This document shows, in pieces, positions 1-5,852 of a stretch of 8,846 nt of DNA. This DNA is from Candidatus Odyssella thessalonicensis (lineage in GTDB: Bacteria; Pseudomonadota; Alphaproteobacteria; Bin65). Within the stretch, counting starts at the first letter, position 1, and each line of letters opens with the position of its first letter. A program made the translations under genes and the position numbers. The notes below the pieces were generated by a model. It saw nothing but the letters and a program-made list of their open reading frames with translations, searched no databases and was not told where the DNA came from. The stretch is from positions 1 to 8,846 of the forward strand of contig SBBV01000556.1 of assembly GCA_005240015.1 (NCBI GenBank), given 5' to 3'.

Positions 1-765
1 AACGGCGCCGCCGCGCGTGCCGATCAGCTCGATGCGCTCGGGGAAGCCGGGAAACGCCGCCGTCGTCGCCTCGATGACGCCGAACGCGCCGTTGGCGAAG
101 CGCGCGGCCGCGCACACGAGATCTTCGGTCTCCATGCGGTGCACGCGCGTCGTCGCCGCATAGCCGCACACCTCCTCGACGTCGCCGGCGAGGCTCAGCA
201 TGAGATCGAGCGTGTGGATGCCCTGGGTCAGCAGCACGCCGCCGCCGTCGCGCGACTTGGTGCCGCGGCCGGGCTGGTCGTAATAGCTCTGCGGGCGCCA
301 GAGTCGGATCGTCGTCGAGCAGCCGACGACGTCGCGGAGCGCGCCCGAGCGCATGATCTCGGCGAGCTTCATCCCCGCGGGGCGGAAGCGGTGCTGCAGC
401 ACGACGCCGAGTGTCACGCGCGCGGCCTGCGCCGCCTCGACCAACGCGAGCGCGCGTGGCATCGAGATCTCGAGCGGCTTCTCGAGCAGGATGTGCTTTC
501 CCGCCGCCGCGCAGCGGCGCACGAGGTCGAGATGCGTGTTGGGCGGCGTCAGAACGAGCGCCGCATCGATGCTCTTGTCGGCGAGAATCGCATCGAGATC
601 GTCGCCGAGCGGGAAATCGAACTTCGTGCGGAACTCACGCCGGCGTGCTTCGCTCGGACTGAACGCATAGACGACCTCAACGCGCTCGCGCAGGTCGACG
701 AGGCTCCTGGCATGCGGCGTCACCGCCATGCCGAGCCCAATGATCGCGACGCGGTGCTTGGCCAT
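1..765 (-). CDS. Gfo/Idh/MocA-family NAD(P)-dependent oxidoreductase (3' end outside window)
   Basis: Reading the minus strand from the ATG at 765 gives 255 open codons running off the left edge. The family is usually about 330-390 residues, so roughly the last quarter to third is missing. Visible features are an N-terminal Rossmann fold with GLG at residues 10-12 (VAIIGLGMAV), the family's EKP signature at 95-97 (HILLEKP, whose Lys is the usual catalytic and cofactor-contacting residue), and the second-domain motif GGG(174-176)...GIHTLD, with H184 and D187 in the usual substrate-site positions. Family members oxidise or reduce sugars, inositols and related polyols with NAD(P). The specific substrate cannot be read here. 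A weak purine-rich stretch (GAGACGAG) lies just upstream of the ATG. It is the last visible gene of the leftward unit, 181 nt after gli, separated by an inverted-repeat element. A role in sugar-acid oxidation or lactone formation is inferred from context only. Confidence 0.9.
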   Translation of the reverse strand, partial: MAKHRVAIIGLGMAVTPHARSLVDLRERVEVVYAFSPSEARRREFRTKFDFPLGDDLDAILADKSIDAALVLTPPNTHLDLVRRCAAAGKHILLEKPLEISMPRALALVEAAQAARVTLGVVLQHRFRPAGMKLAEIMRSGALRDVVGCSTTIRLWRPQSYYDQPGRGTKSRDGGGVLLTQGIHTLDLMLSLAGDVEEVCGYAATTRVHRMETEDLVCAAARFANGAFGVIEATTAAFPGFPERIELIGTRGGAV

Positions 766-799
766 GGGCTCGTCTCACACTTGCGGGCAGCGTTTCACG

Positions 800-927
800 C
801 GTAGGGGCGCGCTGCGCGCGCCCTGCCTCCACCGCAGCAAACGCCGCCATCGTCAATACGCGCCGAAATACGGCCAGCCGGCAACGCATCGCGGGCGTCG
901 ACAGGGCGCGCGCAGCGCGCCCCTACG
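800..927. repeat. REPIN-like inverted-repeat element, perfect 26-bp arms
   Basis: Positions 800-825 and 902-927 are perfect reverse complements over 26 bases, separated by a 76-nt spacer. Each outer end begins CGTAGGGGCG. The arms themselves are GC-rich and alternate CG/GC. The element fills most of the gap between gli and the Gfo/Idh gene. The outer end is shared with the second element at 1801-1901, so this is probably a dispersed family rather than a gene-specific terminator. Paired inverted palindromes of this size resemble REP doublets (REPINs). They could also act as an mRNA-stabilising or terminating hairpin. No transposase or RAYT gene is visible. Confidence 0.75.
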
Positions 928-946
928 TGGGCCTCGCCGAGCATCA

Positions 947-1786
947 CTAGAACCCGTAGAGCTTCGCCGGGTTGTCGACGAGGATCTTGTTGCGCGTGGC
1001 GTCGTCGGGCGCCCAGTCGAGCAGCAGATCGAGCAGGTCGGCGTCGTCCGGGCATTGGTCGCGCGGGATCGACGGGTGCGGCCAGTTCGTGGCCCAGACG
1101 CAGCGCTCGGGCGCGGCCTTGACCAGCGCCTTCGCCAGCACGCCGACATCGGGATAGAGCGGCGGGCCCTTCTTCGAGGTTTCGTAAGGCGCCGAGAGCT
1201 TGACCCAGGTGCGGCCGTTCTCGAGGAGGCGCAGCAGGCACTTGAAGCTCGGATGATCGACCGGCACCGGCTCCAGGAACTTGCCGTTGTGGTCGATGAC
1301 GAGCGTGCCCTTGAGCTTCCTCAGGAGCGGCTCCTTCTCGGGCAGCAGGCGCCCGTCGAGCTGCAGCTGCACGTGCCAGCCGAAATTCCCGACCCGCGAC
1401 GCCATCGTCTCGAGGCTCTCCCACGGCAGCAGGCCGCCCGGCAGCATGAAGTAGCGGATGCCGCGCATGCCGGCTTTGGTGAGGCGCTCGAGCTCCGCGT
1501 CGGCAACCCCCGGTTCGACGACGGCGATGCCGCGCGCGCCGGCGCCCATCGCGGCCATTGCCTCCAGCGTGCAGCCGTTGTCGGCGCCGTAGCCCGAGGG
1601 CTGCACGACCACCGTGCGCTCGACGCCGATCCGCTTGCGCATCGCGAGATAGGCCGAGGTCGGCGAATGCGGCGGCGTGAACGTCGCCGTCGGCGCGAGC
1701 TTGAAGCGGTCCTCGTAGATGTGCATGTGCGTGTCGCACGCGCCCGGCGGCGCCATCAAGCGCGGGCGTTTTCCTTCCGTAGCCAT
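947..1786 (-). CDS. gli: Amidohydrolase-superfamily lactone enzyme, probable D-galactarolactone isomerase
   Basis: A 279-residue member of the COG3618 / amidohydrolase-2 family (LigI, D-galactarolactone isomerase). The HxH motif of strand 1 is H20-x-H22 (CDTHMH), the strand-5-type histidine is H166 (VIDHNGKF), and the strand-8 motif reads TNWPH with N234. As I recall, LigI (2-pyrone-4,6-dicarboxylate lactonase) has Asp at this place as general base, while Agrobacterium Gli has Asn and so isomerises the 1,5-aldarolactone to the 1,4-lactone instead of hydrolysing it. The Asn here, plus udh two genes upstream and no lignin-pathway genes, favours the isomerase. The start at 1786 is chosen because GGGAGGAG (complement of 1790-1797) sits 3 nt upstream of it. 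The longer open frame to 1858 would run through the repeat element at 1801-1901. The substrate could still be another sugar lactone. Confidence 0.8.
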   Translation of the reverse strand: MATEGKRPRLMAPPGACDTHMHIYEDRFKLAPTATFTPPHSPTSAYLAMRKRIGVERTVVVQPSGYGADNGCTLEAMAAMGAGARGIAVVEPGVADAELERLTKAGMRGIRYFMLPGGLLPWESLETMASRVGNFGWHVQLQLDGRLLPEKEPLLRKLKGTLVIDHNGKFLEPVPVDHPSFKCLLRLLENGRTWVKLSAPYETSKKGPPLYPDVGVLAKALVKAAPERCVWATNWPHPSIPRDQCPDDADLLDLLLDWAPDDATRNKILVDNPAKLYGF

Positions 1787-1800
1787 CGTCTCCTCCCTTT

Positions 1801-1901
1801 CGTAGAGGCGGGTCCCCGCCCCGCCCGTCTCACCGCCTGCAGAGCGGTTGTACGCCACGCAGCGGCGACGGTGGCGCGCGGGTCGGGGACCCGCCCCTAC
1901 G
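1801..1901. repeat. Second REPIN-like inverted-repeat element, imperfect arms
   Basis: Positions 1801-1827 pair with 1875-1901 at 24 of 27 places (mismatches at arm positions 6, 19 and 25), around a 47-nt spacer. The right outer end reads CGTAGGGGCG on the minus strand; the left arm has A at the sixth base. This is the same terminal sequence as the element at 800-927, although the inner parts of the arms differ. It lies in the 124-nt gap between the hydroxyacid dehydrogenase gene and gli, just upstream of the gli ribosome-binding site, so it could fold in the shared leftward mRNA. Confidence 0.7.
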
Positions 1902-1910
1902 CAACTTCGT

Positions 1911-2912
1911 TCATCGCCTCACCCGATTGAGCTTCGTCGCTTTGTCGGCATTCACGGCGCCGGGCGGGATCTCGCCGCGAATGAGCGCCGCCGCCTGGCG
2001 CGCGGTTTCGAGCGCCTGATGTTCGATCGCTTCCGGCGTCAGGCCCGCGATGTGCGGCGTCGCGATCACGTCGGCGCGGCGCGCCAGATGCGGCGAGGGC
2101 ATCTGGTCGGGCGCGCGCCCCACGTCGAGCACGGCGCCGGCGATGCGCTTCTCGTCGAGCGCCCGCTCGAGCGCGGCCTCGTCGACGAGGTTGCCGCGCG
2201 AGGCGTTGATGAGCCAGGCGCCGGGCTTCATGCGCGCCAGCGCCGCGGCATCGATGAGGTTCTCCGTTTCCTCGGTCGCGACCGCGAGCGGCACGACGAA
2301 ATCCGCCTCCGCGAGCAGCGTGTCGAAATCGGTTCCGATCAGCGGCGCCGCCGCCTTCTTGTAGGGATCGTGCACGAGCACGCGCATGCCGAGCGTTTGG
2401 GCCAGCGTCGCAAGATAGGAGCCGATCGCGCCGTAGCCGATAATGCCGATCGCAGCGCCCTTGAGCTGCCGGCCCATGCGGGCCTCGGGGGGCCCGGCGC
2501 CGGTCCGATAGGCGCTGCTGTAATGTGTGACGTGGCGCGCGGCATCGACCAGCGCGCCCAGGATCCACTCCGCCACCGCCGGCACGAAGCCGGGCGAGGC
2601 GCGCGTGACCAGCACGCCGGCGCGGCTCGCGGCCGCCACGTCGATGTTGCGGATGTCGACCGCGACGCGCTCGAACGCGCAGAGCTCGGGCAGGCTCTCG
2701 AACACCGCCGCCTCGCCGGGCGTCTGACGGTCGGAGATGATGATCTCGCAGCCTTTCGCCTCGGCGATCACGTCGGCCGTGGTGAGCACCCGACCGAGCG
2801 GATTGAGGCGCACCTCGGCGACCTCGCGCAGCGCTGCGAGCGCGCGCTCGCCGTAGTAATTGGCGCGCATCTCGGGCGAATGGGTGAGAAAGATGCGGAC
2901 CGGCGGCGGCAT
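1911..2912 (-). CDS. D-isomer-specific 2-hydroxyacid dehydrogenase family protein
   Basis: A 333-residue, full-length member of the D-2-hydroxyacid dehydrogenase family, which interconverts 2-keto acids and D-2-hydroxy acids with NAD(P)H. The cofactor domain has GYGAIG at 159-164 (GxGxxG), with an acidic residue D182 after the following strand (VHDPYKK), which usually means NAD preference. Catalytic Arg is R239 (INASRG) and catalytic His is H287 (ATPHIAG). The usual DVFxxEP segment carrying the catalytic Glu reads DVGRAPDQMP (263-272), so the Glu position is Pro268 with Asp269 beside it. The enzyme may use Asp269 or belong to a variant subfamily. Its ATG follows the udh stop by only 3 nt and has no clear ribosome-binding site, pointing to translational coupling with udh. 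The substrate is unknown; a keto or hydroxy acid from uronate breakdown is inferred from position. Confidence 0.9.
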   Translation of the reverse strand: MPPPVRIFLTHSPEMRANYYGERALAALREVAEVRLNPLGRVLTTADVIAEAKGCEIIISDRQTPGEAAVFESLPELCAFERVAVDIRNIDVAAASRAGVLVTRASPGFVPAVAEWILGALVDAARHVTHYSSAYRTGAGPPEARMGRQLKGAAIGIIGYGAIGSYLATLAQTLGMRVLVHDPYKKAAAPLIGTDFDTLLAEADFVVPLAVATEETENLIDAAALARMKPGAWLINASRGNLVDEAALERALDEKRIAGAVLDVGRAPDQMPSPHLARRADVIATPHIAGLTPEAIEHQALETARQAAALIRGEIPPGAVNADKATKLNRVRR

Positions 2913-2915
2913 CGC

Positions 2916-3728
2916 TCAGGCGCCGCGCGTCTCGGGGTCGCCCACGAACTCGTCGCTGCAGAACGGCCCGCCCTCGAACATGTCGGCGATCGGATTGGGC
3001 GCGAGTTTCGCCTGGCCGGCCTGCGCGTCGGCGAGGTGGTCCTCGGCGCGGCCCTTGGGGCGATAGCCGAGGCGGAACGCGGCGGCGTTGTCCCACCAGC
3101 TGCGCGCATTGTCGGAAGCGCCGTAAACGACCTCGTAGCGCAGATCGGGATGCTCCAAGCCGATGCGGATGAGCTGCACGAGATCGTCGGGGCTGATCCA
3201 GATCGACATGCGCCGCATGTCCACCGGCTTGTCGGTGAAATTGCCGATGCGGATGCAGAGCACGCCGAGCCCGTACTTGTCGGCATAGAACGCGCCGAGC
3301 GCCTCGCCGAAGGCCTTGCTCACGCCGTAGCGGCTGTCCGGGCGCACCAGCGCATCGGTGCCGACGCGGCGCCGGCGCCGGTAGAAGCCCATCACGTGGT
3401 TGGACGAGGCGAACACGACCCGCCTGACGCCATGCCGGCGCGCCGCCTCGAACAGGTTGTAGCAGCCGACGATGTTGGCTGGATGGATCATCGACCACGG
3501 CTTCTCGATCGAGACGCCGCCGAGATGGATGATGCCCTCGACGCCGGCCACGGCTCTCTCCACTTGCGCCAAATCGGCAAGGTCGGCGGCGACGAACTGC
3601 TCGTCCTTGGCGAGGCCGGCGAGCGTCGTGACGTCGCTCAGGCGCAGCTCGCGATAGACGCCTTTCAGCAAGGTCCGCAGGCGTCCGCCGATGCCGCCGG
3701 CGGCGCCCGTCATCAACACCTTCTCCAT
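2916..3728 (-). CDS. udh: NAD-dependent uronate dehydrogenase
   Basis: A 270-residue short-chain (extended SDR/epimerase-like) dehydrogenase, close to the roughly 265 residues of Agrobacterium Udh. It is expected to oxidise D-galacturonate or D-glucuronate with NAD+ to the aldaro-1,5-lactone in the cytoplasm. Visible features are the NAD motif TGAAGGIG (7-14), HLGGVSIEKPW (68-78), the active-site run SSNHVMGFY (108-116), the catalytic pair Y134 and K138 (RYGVSK), and R172 in the MRRMSIW segment. By remembered alignment to Agrobacterium Udh, Ser111, Asn112, His113, Tyr136, Arg174 and Phe258 correspond to S109, N110, H111, Y134, R172 and F256. The remembered Ser165 is Asn163 here. The start at 3728 is set by GAGGGGA (complement of 3731-3737) two bases upstream. 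A longer frame to 3797 lacks such a site. A run of five arginines (117-121) lies in a surface loop. It is first in line after the regulator. Confidence 0.92.
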   Translation of the reverse strand: MEKVLMTGAAGGIGGRLRTLLKGVYRELRLSDVTTLAGLAKDEQFVAADLADLAQVERAVAGVEGIIHLGGVSIEKPWSMIHPANIVGCYNLFEAARRHGVRRVVFASSNHVMGFYRRRRRVGTDALVRPDSRYGVSKAFGEALGAFYADKYGLGVLCIRIGNFTDKPVDMRRMSIWISPDDLVQLIRIGLEHPDLRYEVVYGASDNARSWWDNAAAFRLGYRPKGRAEDHLADAQAGQAKLAPNPIADMFEGGPFCSDEFVGDPETRGA

Positions 3729-3820
3729 CGTCCCCTCGTTGCGAAATCGAAAGCGCGATGCTGCCTCGCCAGTCGCCGTGCGGCAACCGCATGTCACGGC
3801 TGCTTTGACGAACGACCGCG

Positions 3821-4600
3821 CTAGGCCTGCACCTCCACGGCCGCGAGCTTGCGGTAGCGCTCGCGCCCGCTGGTGAGATGGCGGCGCATCGCGTCGCGAG
3901 CGGCGGCCGGATCGCGGCTGCGGATCGCGGAGACGATCGCGCGGTGCTCGCCCTGGATCTTCTCGAGATAGGCGCGCTGGCCCGAGACGCGTCCCGACTC
4001 GACGCGGATGCTCTGGCGCGGGATGATGTAGCGCCCGAGATACTCGAGGAAGCGCACGAAATGCCCGTTGCCGGTGGCTTCCGCGATCGTCATGTGCAGC
4101 GCGTAATCCTCATCGATCGCCGATTCGTTGCGCTCGATCGCGCGGTCGATCGCCTTGAGCGCATCGCCGATCGCACGCTGCTGCGCCGGCGAGGCGCGCT
4201 CGGCCGCGAGCCCGGCCGATTCGACCTCGACTCCCAGGCGCAGCTCCATCACGTTGAGCACCTCGGCGAGCGAGCGCAGCCCTTCGGGATCGATGCGAAA
4301 CGGACGGCGCAGCACGCCCGCGGCGACGAAGGCGCCCACACCCTGGCGCGTGACGATGAGGCCTTCCGCGCGCAATGCAGCGACCGCCTCGCGCACGACC
4401 GTGCGCGAAACGCCCATCGCGCTCATCATCTCCTGCTCGGTGGGGAGGCGCGCGCCGGGCTGCAGCTTGCCGCTCGTGATTTCGCTCGCGAGCCGGTCGA
4501 CCGCTTCGCGCGTGAGATTGCGCGGCGGCGACAGCGGCCTCAGGGAAAGCTTGTCAGTGGATCGCGACAATGCTACGCTCGTATGACGTATGGTCATCAT
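3821..4600 (-). CDS. GntR-family (FadR/FCD subfamily) transcriptional regulator
   Basis: A 259-residue regulator with an N-terminal winged helix (about residues 28-95; recognition-helix region MGVSRTVVREAVAALRAEGL, then the wing TRQGVGAFV) and a C-terminal all-helical FCD ligand-binding domain. D165, H169, H219 and H241 have the spacing of the FCD metal site (D-x3-H ... H ... H). Such proteins usually repress sugar-acid genes until a carboxylate inducer binds. Its probable target is the palindrome at 4593-4613, which overlaps its own start codons, suggesting autoregulation and joint control of the divergent TRAP operon. The start is uncertain. The ATGs at 4600 and 4597 have no ribosome-binding site and sit inside the palindrome. 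An in-frame TTG at 4570 would give 249 residues without touching the DNA-binding domain. It ends 92 nt before udh, and the same mRNA is likely. Confidence 0.9.
   Translation of the reverse strand: MMTIRHTSVALSRSTDKLSLRPLSPPRNLTREAVDRLASEITSGKLQPGARLPTEQEMMSAMGVSRTVVREAVAALRAEGLIVTRQGVGAFVAAGVLRRPFRIDPEGLRSLAEVLNVMELRLGVEVESAGLAAERASPAQQRAIGDALKAIDRAIERNESAIDEDYALHMTIAEATGNGHFVRFLEYLGRYIIPRQSIRVESGRVSGQRAYLEKIQGEHRAIVSAIRSRDPAAARDAMRRHLTSGRERYRKLAAVEVQA
4551..4579 (+). promoter_or_regulatory. Candidate promoter for the TRAP operon
   Basis: TTGTCA (4551-4556, one mismatch to TTGACA) lies 17 nt before TACGCT (4574-4579), which is a weak -10 (three of six matches) but is preceded by an extended -10 TGC. 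Transcription would then begin near 4586, placing the 4593-4613 palindrome just downstream of the start, a repressor position. A competing -10, TATGAT (4605-4610, five of six), lies inside the palindrome but has no good -35 at the right distance. Pattern reading only. Confidence 0.3.
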
Positions 4601-4613
4601 ATTGTATGATGAC
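4593..4613. promoter_or_regulatory. Perfect 9-3-9 palindrome, probable operator of the GntR-type regulator
   Basis: GTCATCATA (4593-4601) and its exact reverse complement (4605-4613) flank a TTG centre. The site is AT-rich in an otherwise GC-rich region and sits between the divergent regulator/udh and TRAP units. A second, overlapping inverted pair, ATGAC (4583-4587) and GTCAT (4593-4597), spaced by 5 nt, may be an additional half-site arrangement. Because of the symmetry, a TATGAT hexamer (five of six to the -10 consensus) is present on both strands (4605-4610 plus, 4601-4596 minus), so bound regulator could block both promoters. Binding by the neighbouring GntR protein is inferred. Confidence 0.65.
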
Positions 4614-4753
4614 TATCACGCGACGACCGGACGGTCAATCGAACGCCGAGCCTATCCGGCCCGACGACCGCCCGCAAAGAATCAGACCGTGCCACCCGCG
4701 ATGCCGATGCCTCGCGCGTGCGCCGCAGGGCAACCAAACGGGAGGAAATCCTC

Positions 4754-5758
4754 ATGAAGCGTCGTGATGTCATTCGCATGGGCCTGGCCGGCGCCGCCGT
4801 CGGCGCTGTCGGCGTGGGCCTGGGCGCGCGCGTCTTCGCCCAGCAGAAGATGGTGCTGAAGGCCACCGACGTGCACCCGCTCGGCTATCCCACGGTCGAG
4901 GCCGTGGTGCGCATGGGCAAGAAGCTCGAGGCCGCGACCAACGGGCGCCTCTCGATCCAGATGTACCCGTCGATGCAGCTCGGCGGCGAGAAGGAGATGA
5001 TCGAGCAGGCGCAGGTGGGCGCGCTCGCCTATGCGCGCATCAGCGTCGGCCCGATGGGCCCGATCGTGCCCGAGCTCAACGTGTTCAACCTGCCTTTCAT
5101 GTTCCGCGACGACGCGCACATGGAGAAGGTAATCGACGGCGCCATCGGCGACGAGATGCTGAAGAAGCTCTCCGACCACCCGACGGCGAACCTGATCGGC
5201 CTCTGCTGGATGAACGCCGGCACGCGCAACGTCTACAACAGCAAGAAGCCGATCGAGAAGGTTGCCGACTTAAAGGGCTTGAAGATCCGCATGATGGGCA
5301 ACCCGGTGTTCGTCGACACGATGAACGCGCTCGGCGGCAACGGCGTCTCGATGGGCTTCGACCAGCTCATCAACGCGATGCAGACCGGCGTCGTCGACGG
5401 CGCCGAGAACAACTATCCCACCTACGCCAGCGGCCAGCACTTCCGCTACGCCAAGTACTACTCGCTGACCGGGCACCTGATGATCCCCGAGATCCTGGTC
5501 TTCTCGAAGAAGATATGGACCTCGCTGCCGGCCGGCGACCAGGCGCTGATCGCCAAGCTGGCCAAGGAGGCGCAGCAGGAGCAGCGGAAGCTCTGGTACG
5601 AGCGCGAGAAGACGGCGCTCGAGGAGATGAAGAAAGCGGGCACCGTCATCACCCAGGTCACCAACAAGAAGGAGTTCCAGGACGCGGTGAAGCCGGTGTG
5701 GGACAAGTACGGCGCCCAGCACGCCGCGCTTATCAAGCGCATCCAGGACGTGAAGTAG
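4754..5758 (+). CDS. dctP: TRAP transporter solute-binding protein, DctP family (first copy)
   Basis: A 334-residue periplasmic binding protein that captures an organic acid, probably a uronate or aldarate, and delivers it to the DctQM permease. The N-terminus is a Tat-like leader (RRDVIR at 3-8, a hydrophobic Gly/Ala stretch to about 25, likely cleavage after VFA at residue 29). Typical family segments follow: LPFMFRDDAHMEKV (113-126), GTRNVY (156-161), and LKGLKIRMMGNPVF (173-186). R179 is the conserved Arg that normally pairs with the substrate carboxylate. DGAENNYPTY (215-224) completes the ligand region. The start at 4754 is fixed by GGGAGGA (4740-4746) seven bases upstream and by the complete leader. 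An earlier ATG at 4718 would bury the leader. It is first gene of the rightward unit, with a leader of about 140 nt in which I see no other gene. The substrate is inferred from udh and gli. Confidence 0.93.
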   Translation: MKRRDVIRMGLAGAAVGAVGVGLGARVFAQQKMVLKATDVHPLGYPTVEAVVRMGKKLEAATNGRLSIQMYPSMQLGGEKEMIEQAQVGALAYARISVGPMGPIVPELNVFNLPFMFRDDAHMEKVIDGAIGDEMLKKLSDHPTANLIGLCWMNAGTRNVYNSKKPIEKVADLKGLKIRMMGNPVFVDTMNALGGNGVSMGFDQLINAMQTGVVDGAENNYPTYASGQHFRYAKYYSLTGHLMIPEILVFSKKIWTSLPAGDQALIAKLAKEAQQEQRKLWYEREKTALEEMKKAGTVITQVTNKKEFQDAVKPVWDKYGAQHAALIKRIQDVK

Positions 5759-5790
5759 CGCGCTTCCGGCGCTGACGGTTCGTCACGTTC

Positions 5791-5829
5791 GAGAGCCGGC
5801 CGGCCCCTTCCGGGATCGCGCCGGCTCTC
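5791..5829 (+). other. Intercistronic hairpin between dctP and dctQ
   Basis: GAGAGCCGGC (5791-5800) and its exact reverse complement (5820-5829) form a 10-bp stem around a 19-nt loop in the 94-nt gap after dctP. It is followed by TCCTCTTG, not a clean T-run, and then by the dctQ ribosome-binding site. It may be a leaky terminator or a 3'-end stabiliser that keeps the binding-protein message more abundant than the permease message, as is known for other binding-protein operons. The role is inferred. Confidence 0.55.
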
Positions 5830-5852
5830 CTCTTGCCCGCCGAGGGAGGGAC

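Noticed and set aside
947..1786. Reading the amidohydrolase as a 2-pyrone-4,6-dicarboxylate lactonase of lignin breakdown
   Set aside because: The strand-8 Asp is Asn, the neighbours are uronate genes, and no protocatechuate 4,5-cleavage genes are present.
728..1930. 400-codon plus-strand frame across both repeat elements and gli
   Set aside because: Low-complexity Arg-rich translation without motifs, antisense to a clear amidohydrolase.
3775..3800. Nested small inverted repeats (GCCGTG/CACGGC and GCGG/CCGC) between the regulator and udh
   Set aside because: Short, interrupted by a 5-nt bulge and without a T-run. In sequence this GC-rich, such pairs arise easily by chance. A weak intercistronic hairpin remains possible.
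1848..3824. 658-codon plus-strand frame opposite the hydroxyacid dehydrogenase and udh genes (and a 631-codon minus-strand frame at 1897-3792)
   Set aside because: Both are shadows. The true genes in the same span have full domain motifs, and the shadows have none.
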